DNA of 64,000 nucleotides from the NCBI RefSeq assembly GCF_029962835.1, contig NC_080574.1, positions 39,685,501-39,749,500 of the forward strand. The letters run 5' to 3'. How positions within the stretch are numbered: the first letter of the stretch is position 1; every line of letters starts with the position of its first letter. The stretch comes from Magnolia sinica (lineage: Eukaryota; Streptophyta; Magnoliopsida; Magnoliales; Magnoliaceae). Shown here in pieces: positions 38,530-50,437 of this stretch. A program made the position numbers and the translations under genes. Below the pieces are notes generated by a model. It was given only the letters and a program-made list of their open reading frames with translations, did no database searches and was not told the DNA's origin.

Positions 38530-41500
38530 ATGCCTACATCTTTCTCCTCTTCCATTTCACTCTTCCACCTAGAATCGTTCATTAAATATTTGGACGTTCT
38601 TTCTCCAGGATTGGTCTATGACCTTCTTTTCAATACTCTTATCAAATTGAATAAGGCTTTCTTGATACTTAGTCTAACCTTTTATCATGCAGTTACTCAC
38701 GAACAGCTTCGTGAAATTAAATCATGTTTCCCAAAGTGCGTTGATGAATTTTTGGCTATTCAATCCAATCATTTCCTGGATCCTTCCAATGCTTTTAAAT
38801 TTTCGAGATCATGGCCGAATTGATGAATGGTTGGGCAGAATGATATACTCATGTTGAAGCACAACATGGCAATACATGTAAGCAGGCTGGAATTTATGAA
38901 TGTATCAAATTTTCCTTGCATGAATATCCAATCAATACTTTCTTCATTACGGCAATTTTAACTTTTTGGAGTCGATTGACTAATATATTCCATTTTGGAT
39001 GTGGTCCTATAAGTCCAACAATCATGGATGTACGTGCCTTCACCCATCTTTTGCCCTTTAGTGAGCTTATTTATCTGGGCTTTGCTCTGAAGAATCAACA
39101 TTCCTTCGCCTTTCCAAACAAGACTGGTAAGGTATATTTCACTTTCATGGCTCTTCAACGCAAATATCAAGACGAAGTTAATGAACAAGAACACACAACT
39201 TTTCTTTTGACATGGATTTATCGATTTTTTCTATATGTGAGTACTCTTCAAATTACCGAGGAATATATTCATCTGGCTTAGGCACTTACTTAAGGACATT
39301 AACTTGTTATTGCCCCCTTTGTGCTTAGCTACCTATATCGCAGTATATTCGAGGCAACCACGAAGGGTTTTTAACACTTTGGAGAACCTATTTGACTTGT
39401 CCAGATATAGTTATATGAATATTATTTTAGGGCAAATTTCGTCAAATTTGTTTCAACTGATGTAAAATTCACTTCTTTTGGCCACCGTGACATCCTCTAC
39501 TCTAAAATTAATCATTCCCTCACCGAATGTATGAGTTTCTTCCTTTCTTGGAAAAGTTATTTGATCTATAGAGACCTTCTGTATAGCGGCACAATATACA
39601 TGGGTGTTACTGCCAAGGCTGGAATTGAACAATACTGCCCTAATCTTATTGCTCGTTAATTTGGTTCGGTCCAATGCATTCATTTTCCATTTATTCATTA
39701 AACTTGTAATCAACCTCCAATTCGTTGACCTGTTGCAGGTTCAGTAAGCACATATCAGATTCTCCATAGAGGGTTTGATTCCGTAGGCTCTTCTTTCATG
39801 CTCATTCCCTCTACCAACTGTCCTCAACAGTTAAATTCACTTTACTCTTGGTAGAAAAGCTATTATGGGGCTTTGGTTAGTGGGTCCCATGAATTATTGA
39901 TCATTGACTGACTTTCTCCTTCATCCAAAGTGGAGAAACCTATGGGTGAAAAGAAGATGACGACCAAAGAAGGTACCAATAAATTGATAGTACCTTAGTT
40001 GACTATATCTCAAGCCTAGAGGAAGACATGATCAAAGAAAATGACTTCAGTCACATCGACCATCCCATCCCCAGTACCAATAAAGACAGTCGAACCTTCT
40101 TCTTTTGCATTAATAAGAACCGTCGAACCAACTCAACTAGAATTGAAGCATCAGAATACCACAATTGGTGGTCCAGTTAAAATGGTTCTAACGACTGCTC
40201 TAATCCCAACAACTACAGCTCCTCCAACCATTTTGAAGATTTCTTAGCTCGGGCCTCTTTGAGATCCTCCTCCTACATCTCTTGCGACTTCTAGTCGATC
40301 TACTCTAGGTATTTCTTCTTCGCTCAAGGCTATTGCAACCTTTGAAAATTCTTACAAAACCAAGTTTTGCTTGGGTATTCCTCCTTCACAATATTCTTAG
40401 GAGATGGAACAAGCGTATAAGAGACACATATTGTCACGCCCCAAATTCAGAAATCGGGCTTACAAAATTTTCGATTGCCAAATCCGGTGTCGACAGCCTC
40501 TGTAGTACCCCATTCTTGGCTCTCAGTGCCTATATGCCATATTCCGATCCTGGGATCTTACAATAAAGATTTTCCAATGTACATTTGTCTCATCAGAAGC
40601 ATAACCACAAGTTTACCTAAATCACAAAGGCAACATCATCATCACATATCCACTAATATAAACATTTGAATACAATGCTATAAGGGAAATACATATGTCA
40701 AAAATCAAAGCTCTAGAAGACAGTTGCTCGCTCCAAGCTCAACACTTCAAATTTTAGATTTGGTCTTTAGACTTCAGATTTAACAAACGGGGCCTCAATC
40801 TCCTGCAAAAAGACTTGAACTTTCTATTTCGAAAGAGACTATGAGTGACGTTCGTCAACCAGAAAATCATACAAAAGGACAAACTTAAGACTAGGTAATA
40901 ATATATCAACTCGCAGAGTCCTTCAGTCTCCTTTTACATTTTATAACTTCATCACTTATACTTGATCAGGATCAAGGAGTTGTGGAATCAGTCGTGCCAA
41001 CAACCTCTTCTTCCGCAATTCTTGTATCTTCCATTCAGCCTATTTCATCCCTAGAACCAATCGATCAAGTAGATACGACCCCGGTTGACAAGCAAATGGT
41101 GGTTCCTTTAGACGAAGCAGAAGTATTAGAATAGGAAACATTTCGATCAACTGAAGTCTCTCCTGATTGAGTTGTACCTACAAAGATTTTTACGGTCAAT
41201 GTCTCTCTGCTTCTCTGGCCATATCGGTCGATACTTCTCATGCCCAATCTTCTTCTGAGACATTCTTCCAGTGGAAGACATTTTATCATCTTTTGATCAG
41301 GCCTTCTCTTGTAATATTCTAGTGGGCAAATCTCATGCGCCTTCATTAAAGATTCAACAACTTCAGAAGGAATTACAAGTCTTCATTCACTCTTGTGCCG
41401 CTGACATCATTTCATCGGATCAATTGAGAGACTCAAACTTCTTGTTCATCGGTACCAAACTCTCACTAGTTTTGATGAGTCTCTATCGGCCAAAATCTTA

Positions 41501-41822
41501 CATGGTATGAATTTATGAGTCTAATTCACGAGCATCAAGATGCAATTGTTGTGGTCTATAAACTTCAATCCGAACATTTAATCATCTTCCTCAGAATGGC
41601 TGAGATCACAACTACTAGAGAATAATTTTTTATTGTATATAGTAATTTGAAGGAGTCAGATGCAACTCTAATCAATCTGAATGCTCAAATCTTGACAATG
41701 AAGGACAAATTGTTAGCACTAAAAGAAGAAGAGAAATCTTTGACTGAGAGCAGACATGGTCAAAAGACTGAAATTAATAAATTTATCGCCTATATGCAAG
41801 AACACATTCCACTCATTGATTA
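38530..41822 (+). pseudogene. Plant mobile domain (PMD, aminotransferase-like) gene, decayed
   Basis: The frame opens at 38530 (MPTSFSSSIS). After a frameshift near 38830 it reads CKQAGIYECIKFS, then FWSRLTNIFHFGCGPISPTI and MDVRAFTHLLPF at 38960-39060, then APFVLSYLYRSIFEATTKG near 39320, the signature blocks of the plant mobile domain (PF10536-type). A Pro/Thr-rich linker follows (40041-40247), and a coiled-coil-like C-terminal part rich in Leu, Lys and Glu at 41650-41820. Several stops and frameshifts, and a foreign insert at about 40432-40970, break it. PMD proteins occur both in transposons and as host genes (MAIN/MAIL1 family) linked to silencing. Which type this was cannot be told here. 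Confidence 0.75.
40432..40970. repeat. LTR-end-like fragment inserted in the PMD pseudogene
   Basis: It starts TGTCACGCCCCAAATTCAG, resembling the TGTAACGCCCT end of the long LTR at 53583. The PMD-type reading resumes after about 40970 with an acidic, Pro-rich stretch. No clear right end or target duplication was seen, so this may be a truncated LTR piece. Confidence 0.4.
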
Positions 41823-42213
41823 AATAGCACGCTCATGAGCTAAGACCAAAACTTCTCTTCATCGGTAGGAAGCTAGGTGGTCGAAGCTTTAAGAAACAAT
41901 TGCCTCCTTTTCTTCCTTTGAATTTTAATAGCTTAATGTTCGTTTGTTGCCGGTATGTACTTCTTCTTATCTTTAATACAATTGGCCAGAATGTTTTCTT
42001 CCCTTTTGTTCTTATATTATCTCCAATACTTAACTTTTTCTTCTCTTTTTCTTTTATGCATACATGACATAACTGTATTGATGACATGGCACATACATGA
42101 GAAGTCATGCATCCGTTTGTTCCCTCTTCCTAGGGAACGTTTCATGCCATTAATGGGGTGCTTCAACCATCACAACGCCTCATCTTTAGGTGTCATTATC
42201 CACTCTAAGTGCC

Positions 42214-42222
42214 TATATAAAG
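42214..42222 (+). promoter_or_regulatory. TATA box candidate upstream of the copia-disrupted ATG
   Basis: TATATAAAG lies 87 bases before the ATG at 42301, in DNA that also has CT-rich leader-like sequence. This suggests the copia element landed just inside a transcription unit. Confidence 0.4.
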
Positions 42223-42314
42223 GAGTCTGCAATGCTTTCTCTCCTACACACTCAAGCTTCCTTACTTCCAATCTTCAAAAGCTCTTCTTTTCTCTTATCA
42301 ATGACTATTGTACC

Positions 42315-42663
42315 TGTTGGACACGGTGGTGGATTTGTGCAAATCCAAAGCCGTGTGAGAACCGTGTATGCTAGCTATGTGTTGAGATTTTTTTTCTAAA
42401 TTTAGAGTGCTAGCTGGGTTAAGATAATAGTAAATATTTTTTCTAGATTTTTTCTATGTTTAGTTGCCCCTAGGAAGCATCTAGATAGGGATATATTAGT
42501 CATTTCACATAAGGAGAAAAGCCTATAAAAGGCACCATTGTATTTGTTTCTTACTCAATTCAAAATATAGCAGTTAAGCTCTCTTCCTCCTTCAAGTTTC
42601 TGTTATCTGTTCTATGGTGGTTGCAGCCTCATGTTAGCAAGAAGTTGGGTTTTAACCCCAACA
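42315..42663 (+). repeat. 5' LTR of the complete copia element
   Basis: 349 bp, starting TGTTGGACACGG and ending TTAACCCCAACA. CCTATAAAAGGC near 42530 is the likely TATA box for element transcription. It is colinear with the 3' LTR. Confidence 0.95.
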
Positions 42664-42666
42664 AAC

Positions 42667-42680
42667 TGGTATCAAAGCCA
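42667..42680 (+). other. Primer-binding site, initiator tRNA-Met type
   Basis: TGGTATCAAAGCCA lies three bases after the 5' LTR. It matches the usual copia primer site TGGTATCAGAGC (complementary to initiator methionine tRNA) with one change. Confidence 0.9.
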
Positions 42681-43026
42681 TTAATCTTTGGGCCTCATCA
42701 GTAAGAAGCGGGTCCCCTTCCAAATGAGTAGCAGTCGTCACCTGCACCAGCCATGTTTTCTCCTTGTTTGGTTTTGAAAAACCCAACAAGCAGCAAAAGA
42801 AAAAACTACCCAGATTTTTTTTTGGGGCCTTGATAGCAAAAATTGCCCAGATTTTTTTTCTTTGATAGCAAGAACGTCCAGTTTTTTTTACCTTGATAGC
42901 AAGAACATCATCAAACTGTCCAGATTTATTTCTAAAAATCTGTTAGTTTTTTTTCTTCCTTTTTCATCATCTCAAGTGGTGGACGGTCTTTGAACTCTAG
43001 CAGTATATATATTGAAATATTTTAAA

Positions 43027-46000
43027 ATGAGAACTACAATACAACCTCAAATACTTAAGTTGTGTAAGGACAACTACGAAAACTGGTGTATACAAATGAA
43101 AGCTTTGTTCGGATCTCAAGATCTTTGGGAGATCATCACCGACGGGTACGAAGAGCCCACAACGGAGCAAGAAGCCGCCTACACCACTGAACAAAAGGCC
43201 AATCTCAAGGATTAAAGAAAGAAAGATAAAAAATCTTTTTTCCTCATCTATCAAGGGTTGGATGATTCCACCTTTGAACGGATCACTGAAGTAACATCAT
43301 GTAAGCAAGCATAGGAGACCCTTAGCACTATCTTTAAGGGTGTTGATCGTGTCAAAAGGGTTTGGGTCCAAACCCTTAAAGCAGAGTTCGAAGCGACTTA
43401 CATGAAGGATTGTGAGAATATTGCTGATTATTTTTTGCGATTGCTTCTAACTGTCAATAATCTAAAAAGAAATGGTGAGAATATTTAAGATGTCCAAGTT
43501 ATTGAAAAAATACTTCGATCCCTCACAACCAAGTTTGAACATGTGGATGTGACGATTGAAGAATTAAAATATATTAAAAAACTCTCCATTGAGGAGCTGA
43601 TGGAGTCGTTGCAAGTTCATGAGTAACGAATGCAGAAGAATGTCAGTTCCATGCCAATGGATAAGCTTTAGAGTCAAGATTGACTCTGAATGATAATAAT
43701 GATGGACGTGGAAGTTCACAACATGGTGGATGTATTGCTAGCAATCGCATAAGAGGTAGAGGGTGCGGATACCAACAAAGCCATGGCCAAAACCAGCAGA
43801 AAAATATCAATTTTCGTAGAAGAGGAAATGGTAAAGGCAGATCGATGTGTGGACGGGGAAGTACAAAGAACATCTAGTGCTATAATTGCAACAAGCTTGG
43901 CCACTATGCATCTAATTGTTGGAGCAAGCTAGTGAATCAAGACGAGTGATCCAACTATGCCGAAGCATCAGGACATGAACAAGAAAGCTCCACACTTCTC
44001 CTTACACAAGAGAAAGGCATGATCAGCAGGATGTATGGTATCTCGACACGGGTGCAAGCAATCACATGTGTGGCGACAAGAAACTCTTTATGGAACTCAC
44101 AGAAGGAGTTCATGGCAATGTAACATTTGGAGACTCATTAAAAATGCCAGTGAAAGGTAAAGGCAAAATCAAAATCTTTCAGAAGAAAGTTGTTCCAAAA
44201 TATATCTACAATGTGTACTACATGCCCAAAATGAAAAGTAATATATTGAGTCTCGGATAACTCCTCGACAAGGGGTATATCATACACATGGAGAACTCTT
44301 CTCTTTCCATAAGAGATATACATGGACGTTTGATTGTGAAAGTCTAGATGGCAAAGAATCGTATGTTTCCTCTCCATATAAACACAATGCTTGAGAAGTG
44401 TTTTTATAAAAAAGCAAAGAATGATTCCTAGATGTGGCATCTTCGCTTTGGCCATCTAAATTTTAGTGGCCTAAAACTTCTGTCCTCATCAAGCATGGTG
44501 TATGGCTTGCCTGCTATTGAAGCTCCAGAACATGTGTGTAAGGCATGCACACTTGGAAAACAACAACGAAACTCCTTTTCGAGTGGAGTATCTCGAAGAG
44601 TAAGAGAACCGTTGCAGTTGGTTCACACTGACATCTGTGGACCATTGAAGCCAATCTCTCTTGGAGGTAATAAATACTTTATTACCTTCATTGACGATTT
44701 CAATAGAAAATTGTGGGTGTATGTAATCAAAGAGAAGTCTGCTGGTTTTACTATTTTTTCAAAATTTTAAGGCCCTTTTTGAAAAAGAAAGTGGTCTTAA
44801 AATCAAAACCCTTAGATCTAACAGAGGTGGGAGTATGCCTCAAATATTTTTTGAGAATATTGCAGGAAACATGGCATGAAGCAACAACACATTGTAGCGT
44901 ACATGCCACAACAAAATGGAATTACGGAACGGAAGAACCGCACTATCCTCGACATGACGAGGATCATGCTGAAGGAGAAAAGTCTGGCAAAGAATTTTTG
45001 GGCAGAGGTAGTTACATGTACTGCCTATCTGCTCAATAAGTGTCCGTCCAAGAGTGTCAGACACTGCAGGAAGCATAGAGTGGATACAAGCCGAGCGTGG
45101 CACACCGTAAAATCTTTAGGTATGTCGCCTACGCTCAAGTTCCATAAGCGAGAAAAAAAACTTAATGATCGTGGTGAGAAGTGCATCTTCATCGGCTATA
45201 TTGAATAATCGAAAGTGTACAAGCTCTATAACCTACCAATCAATAAGGTGGTGGTAAGTAGAGATGTAGTGTTCTGCGAGGAAGAATCCTGAAAGTGGAA
45301 CAATGAAGATTCGGCCAAAGAAAGTCAGGTCGAGGCCAAAGAATATGAAAAAGACAGGCATGAATCAGGAGCAGACACCTACATCACCCTCTTCAGATGG
45401 CAGAAGTCCAGGAGTACGTTCCATCTCCCCTAGAAGCACTTCATCAAACCAGAATTCAGATAGCATATCTTCATTCAATTCTCCTTCACCCTTGGCTCCT
45501 ATAAAAATGAGAAGCCTCAACAACATCTATGCAGAAACCGAGGAAGTGGATTTACTCTGCTTGTATGTGGACCACGAGCCTCTCACATTCGAGGAGGCTG
45601 TGAATGAAGAATGTTAGAGAAAGGGTATGGAAGAAGAGATTCATGCCATCAAGAAGAATCGAACATGAGAGCTAATCTCACTACCTAAAAGTCAGAAGAC
45701 TATTGGTCTCAAATGGGTGTACAAAATCAAGCAGAATGACGATGATAAGATCGAACGATATAAGGCAAGGCTCATAGCAAAAGATTACAAATAAAAATAT
45801 GGGGTAGACCATGAAGAAGTTTTTGCCCCAGTTGCTCACCTTGACCCTGTAAGAACAATTATCTCCCTTGCAGCTCATCACAGTTGGATGTTCTACTAAA
45901 TGGATGTGAAATCTGCATTCTTAAATGGAGTACTCGAAGAAGAAGTTTACGTTGACTAGCCTAAAGGCTTTGTCATGCAAGGGGAGGAACACAAGGTGTA

Positions 46001-47111
46001 TCGGCTGAAGAACGCCTTATATGGGTTGAAGCAAGCTCACCGTGCTTGGAATGCATGGATCGACGGCTATTTTCAAGAGAATGGTTTCGTCAAATGTCCA
46101 TATGAGCATGCAGTCTACACAAAGAAGAATGCCCGTGGTGAAATGCTTATAGCCTGTTTATATATTGATGATCTGTTGTTCACTAGGAACAGCCAGACGA
46201 TGTTTGAAGAATTCAAGCAGGCCATGTTCAAAGAGTTCGAGATGATTGATGGTGGATTGATGTCCTTCTTCTTGGGCATTAAAGTGAAGCAACAAGTCGG
46301 CGGCATTTACATATTCCAGAATAAGTACACAAAGGAACTTCTTGAAAAGTTTCAGATGGTCGACTGTAAAGCTATAAATACACCTGTTACAATAGGCCTA
46401 AAGCTCAAAAAATATGGAGAAGGAAGAAATGTTGACTCAACCCTATTCAAGAGCCTAATTGGAAGCTTAAGATACCTCACAATCACTAGGCTAGATATAG
46501 TCTACAATGTTGGGCTTTTAAGCCGGTATATGGAAGCCCCAAAAGAGTCACAGTGGCTAGCTGTAAAATGAGTACTGAGGTATATCAAAGAGACTATTGA
46601 ATTTGGTTTCTTTTATCCATACGATGATAAGGCGATGCTGTATAGATACTCTGATAGTGATTGAGGTGGTGACCAAGATGAAAGAAAAAGCACCACAGGC
46701 TATGCTTTCTATCTTGGGTCGACGGCATTCACATGGAATTCAAAGAAGCAGAGTGTGGTTACCCTGTCCACATGTGAAGCTGAGTACGTAGCAGCTTCAT
46801 TCACTGTATGTAAGGCAATCTAATTAAGGAATCTGCTAAAGGAGCTGAAGCATCCACAGGAGGAATCCACTGTTATATACGTGGACAACTAGTCGGCAAT
46901 CGAACTTGCCAAACATCCAGTTTAGCATGGAAGGAGCAAGCACATCGACATAAGATATCACTTTCTTAGAGATCAAGTAAAGCAGAAAATGGTTAAGCTG
47001 GAATATTGTCACACCACTGAACAAGTAGCAGACATCTTCACCAAAGCATTGCCGACTGACACATTCAGGAGACTTCGATCAATGCTCAGAATGAAGCCGG
47101 TTTTGGTTTGA
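43027..47111 (+). pseudogene. Copia Gag-Pol polyprotein, multiply interrupted
   Basis: Domains appear in copia order. Gag starts MRTTIQPQILKL (43027). The zinc knuckle CYNCNKLGHYASNC lies near 43878. The protease active site DTGASNHM is near 44045. The integrase zinc-binding HHCC region starts WHLRFGHLNF (44434). The integrase core has VHTDICGP near 44625 and GITERKNR near 44920. RT contains KSAFLNG near 45910, LYGLKQA near 46018 and YIDD near 46159. RNase H contains [10 protein letters not shown] near 46695 and [16 protein letters not shown] near 46745. In-frame stops (for example near 43215, 43620, 45617, 45795, 45957 and 46571) and frameshifts make it non-functional. The final stop is at 47111, just before the polypurine tract. 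Confidence 0.92.
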
Positions 47112-47118
47112 AGGGGAG
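47110..47118 (+). other. Polypurine tract
   Basis: GAAGGGGAG directly abuts the 3' LTR start, the standard plus-strand priming site for reverse transcription. Confidence 0.9.
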
Positions 47119-47468
47119 TGTTGGACACGGTGGTGGATTTGTGCAAATCCAAAACTGTGTGAGAATCGTGCATGCTAGCTATGTGTTGACATTTTTTTTT
47201 TAAAGTTTAGAGTGCTAATTGGGTTAAGATAATAGTAGATATTTTTTCTGAATTTTTTCTATGTTTAGCTGCCCCTAGGAAGCATCTAGATAGGGATATC
47301 TTAATCATTTCACACAAGGAGAAAAGCCTATAAAAGACACCATTGTATTCATTTCTTACTCAATTCAAAATACAACAGTTTAGCTCTCTTCCTCTTCCAA
47401 GTTTCTGTTTTCTGTTCTATGGTGACTGCAGCCACATGTCAGCAAGAAGTTGGGTTTTAACCCCAACA
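47119..47468 (+). repeat. 3' LTR of the complete copia element
   Basis: 350 bp, TGTTGGACACGG to TTAACCCCAACA, followed by the second GTACC. The differences from the 5' LTR are mostly transitions, as expected from decay of methylated DNA. Confidence 0.95.
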
Positions 47469-48224
47469 GTACCTATGTCTCGTATCGATTGGGACCAAAC
47501 CTTCTTAGGAAAAATCATTTTCCTTGACATCAACACTTTTGATCACTCCACCATCTAGTACGACAATTATCCTTTCATTTGTAACCTCCGGGTGACTACA
47601 ATGAATGATGTTCCTTTGAACGAACCACTAGATGCTTTAACCAAATTCCAGAATATCGGTGATGCATACTTCATTGCAAAAAATGATTTGGAAACTCTTG
47701 ATGCTCATGCAAATGAGTGTACTGTCATTCATAGGAAAATGAACATACTCTCTGATCAATACAATTGAGCCTAGTATAATCACATACACTGGACTTGACA
47801 GCATCATTTAACAAAATGATGCTAAGAATTCTAAAGGTTCAATGCAAAGAGGTTGATGATGACCTCCAGGAGACCAAGCGCATTTGACCTGAAAGGTGCT
47901 CAAATTACACTAAAACTTTTCTGAATTTTATCAATTCTCAAATTAGCCTTTATCAAGCTCAGTCGCGCGAGAGCAGCGAACAAAAGAGAGAGCAAAGCAC
48001 AAAGCCGATGTCATCGGTCGCCGCCTTGACCAAGTTCTACACATTTTCGACTGTGTTCTGAAAAGTGAAGAGTCATAGAAGGCTCAAAGGAAAATGACTG
48101 AACTTATCAGAGAGTGTGATATTAAGGAATTTGATGAGAAGAAGTTGTTTATGCCTAAATTGCATTTCGGTCGGGCCCTTCTTTCTCTCTTTGTTTCTTA
48201 TGTGTGTGTGTGTGTGTAATTGGC

Positions 48225-49628
48225 GTCGACCATATTTTTGTTATTATTCTTGACCTCATATGTAATGCCCCGAAAATCGACACCCCAAAAACCCTGTTCT
48301 TTATAAATCTAAATGGTTTCTCCTCAACAATAACTATTATTGCAAACCACTCTTTCAGTTTATCTTTTTCAAATTTATGAGTGATGAGAGAAACTTGCGT
48401 GTAGGGTTGTACACGAACTGGGCTAGCCCAGTTAACTCGCTCAACTCGGCTTGAAAAAGCTCGACTCGGCCCAACCTGGAACTGAGTTCGAGTCGGGACG
48501 GGCCATTTTCTTTGACCCAAAACTGAGTTCGGGCCGACTTCAGATAGGTCCCAGTTCGGCCCGACTCGGTCAAGTGGTGTGTGTGTGTATGTGTGTGTGT
48601 GTGTGTGTATTTGTGAATTTGTAATATTCATTAATTTCTCTTAATCGCACGTTAATCTTGCACACGTGTACCCCATCCGATGATCATTTCGCAATAGCTT
48701 TCTAAAATAAGATTTCTATAAGGTGGAAAGGTTTGATGAACGGCTTGGATCATATGCATTTAGCCCAAGTTTTGCCATGTGTAAGATGCAGGTGCACCTA
48801 GCATTCCTTTTCCTATTCTTTCCAACCACGGAAAAACGAAGGTCCGACCGGTAAATAAACTCATCTTCTACTCCTTTTTGTTATGTTTTGGCAACAACAA
48901 TCTCACCTTGAATTACCTAAGCGGAAAGATACCAACCAGATGAGCTTCTCTCCCCCTCAGTCACATGTAAAAGCCCTTCACTAGCCTCCTATTTACGGAA
49001 ACTACCATCGTATGCCTTAAATAGTAGAGTGGCATAACCGAGATTTGTGGTTTGCAGGTCCATTTTGGGAAACCGCATCCCCAGAACGGTTCCGAAAGAG
49101 TTCGGAAGCATCTCCACCCATGAACTTGTTGTAAGGTCCGAAATTGGCCCGAATTCGGCCCGAACTCACCAGATTGCTGACCGGGCCGAGTTCGGGTTGG
49201 ACAAGTTGGTCTGGTAACCGGGCCGGGCCGGGTTGAGCCCAGTTCAACTTAGATCGACTCGTTTACACCCCTACTTGCGTGTCAGAATTGCTTCCTCCAA
49301 ATGAGGCAAATGAGAGCAATTGTTGGCCTGAACACGGTATTTTTAGGCTCTTAGAACAATTAATAACATGTCTGCGATAATGTGAAGTTGATCTTAGAGA
49401 ATGGTTTGTGAATGCTGACCTACAATGCTTACATCTAACCTTAATAACATAGTTCACACACTCTTTTACCTCAACCCCTTCAAAATTATCTCAAATTGCT
49501 AATTTTTTCATTTTTTTATTAGACGTATATGAATTTAAGTTTTTCTTATCTTATCGGATATCAATAATTAGAGGGGATGTGGTAGATGCACCAACACCAA
49601 GGGTAGTAGGAACTTCATCACTAGCCAT
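48225..49628 (-). pseudogene. hAT-superfamily transposase N-terminal fragment
   Basis: On the minus strand an ATG at 49628 opens MASDEVPTTLGVG. At 49263-49457 a BED-type zinc finger reads VRCKHCRSAF then TSHYRRHVINC (C-x2-C, H, H, C ligands). QQLLSFASFGG follows. After an inserted MITE, the frame resumes at about 48390 with HKFEKDKLKEW and VIVEEKPFRFI, matching the conserved block after the BED finger in plant hAT (Ac/RICESLEEPER-like) transposases. The catalytic RNase H-like core and dimerisation domain are missing past 48.2 kb. At least one in-frame stop lies between the ATG and the BED finger. The coordinates include the nested MITE. Confidence 0.75.
48402..49273. mobile_element. hAT-type MITE inserted in the hAT transposase fragment
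   Basis: The ends TAGGGTTGTACACGAAC and GTTTACACCCCTA are inverted. A perfect 8-bp duplication CTTGCGTG flanks it (48394-48401 and 49274-49281). The arms are rich in CTCGGCC/GGCCGAG words. It contains a (TG)n tract near 48573-48612. It encodes no transposase. It is related to the element at 59908-60501. Confidence 0.92.
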
Positions 49629-50354
49629 CTTTAAATATGAAAATAAGAAAACACACATAAGATATGAGAAGTTGGAATATGTTATTGTAATATGTGATTT
49701 GTACGTAGGCATTTTCTAACGTCTCCTAAAATTTAATTTCACTTTTTATACCATTCAGTAATATATATGTACTCTACTAATACAATTTACATGCGAGTTG
49801 AAAATTTAGCAGCATCTCTTCATAATTCTCCAAATATATGTAAAAATTCTCTACTATTTAAGTGTTATCACCATTATCTATTATTCACACAGGGGAGGCT
49901 ATCAATTACTTGAGAACCATATATTCGGAGAATAAATTGAGTTGATGCACAAAATCTCGAACTCTATGTAAATTGTGTAAGTATCATTAGGTGCATGATA
50001 TATTACCAAATTGTTCAACTTGGACAATTTTAGAATTCATATATATAAATAATATCAAACTAATAATTAATTTAGATACAATTTATTGTATATGAATTCT
50101 TAAATGGGTTGGTAGATTATTAAATTCATCTGTCAGGTATGTCAAGTGTCAAGTGAGGTCACTCTAAATCTAATTGATTTGTGTTTAACTAAAGTATACA
50201 ACTACAAATCATATATTTAATATATGATTTATAATTGAATACTTGAATTAAACATAAATCAAATTCAAGTAATCAATATTCAAATTTAAATAATTCTACA
50301 ATTCAAATTCAAGTAATAAATATTCAAGTTCAATTATATATATGATTTAATCTA
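49629..50354. other. Intergenic AT-rich, no gene recognised
   Basis: May include the 5' end of the decayed hAT transposon. Tandem-like AATTCAAGTAAT/ATATTCAA words occur at 50170-50340. Confidence 0.4.
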
Positions 50355-50437
50355 ATCCAACCTTGACCCAACCCGACACAACCTAACCCAACCCTGACCT
50401 AATCCTGACCCAACCTAACCTTGACCCTACCCAAAAC
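50355..50437. repeat. Degenerate CCCAACC/CCTGACC array, left half
   Basis: Runs of ACCCAACC, CCTGACC and CCTAACC words, about 6-8 bases per unit, that stop exactly where a long LTR begins. The matching right half is at 56974-57110. Confidence 0.8.

Larger units (their letters stand above)
42315..47468 (+). mobile_element. Complete but inactive Ty1/copia retrotransposon
   Basis: The 5' LTR (42315-42663) and 3' LTR (47119-47468) are both bounded by TGTTGG...CCAACA. Perfect 5-bp target duplications GTACC lie at 42310-42314 and 47469-47473. The element is 5154 bp. A primer-binding site and polypurine tract are in place, and gag-protease-integrase-RT-RNase H are all recognisable but interrupted by stops. 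About 30 differences between the two roughly 350-bp LTRs (by eye, about 91% identity) indicate an old insertion. Confidence 0.95.
42301..47766 (+). pseudogene. Reading frame split by the copia insertion
   Basis: An ATG at 42301 follows a TATA-like box and a CT-rich leader. The copia element with its 5-bp duplication interrupts after about four codons. When the element and one duplicate are ignored, the frame continues in register from 47474 to a stop at 47556-47558, and an open stretch resumes to about 47766. No domain is recognised. It may belong to the PMD pseudogene neighbourhood, possibly a second copy or second gene of the same element. The coordinates include the copia element. Confidence 0.35.

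Noticed and set aside
48261..48393. TGTAATGCCCCGAAAATCG looked like another long-LTR start similar to 53583.
   Set aside because: The minus-strand translation across it continues the hAT transposase block (KPFRFI and following), and no matching LTR end or TSD was found.
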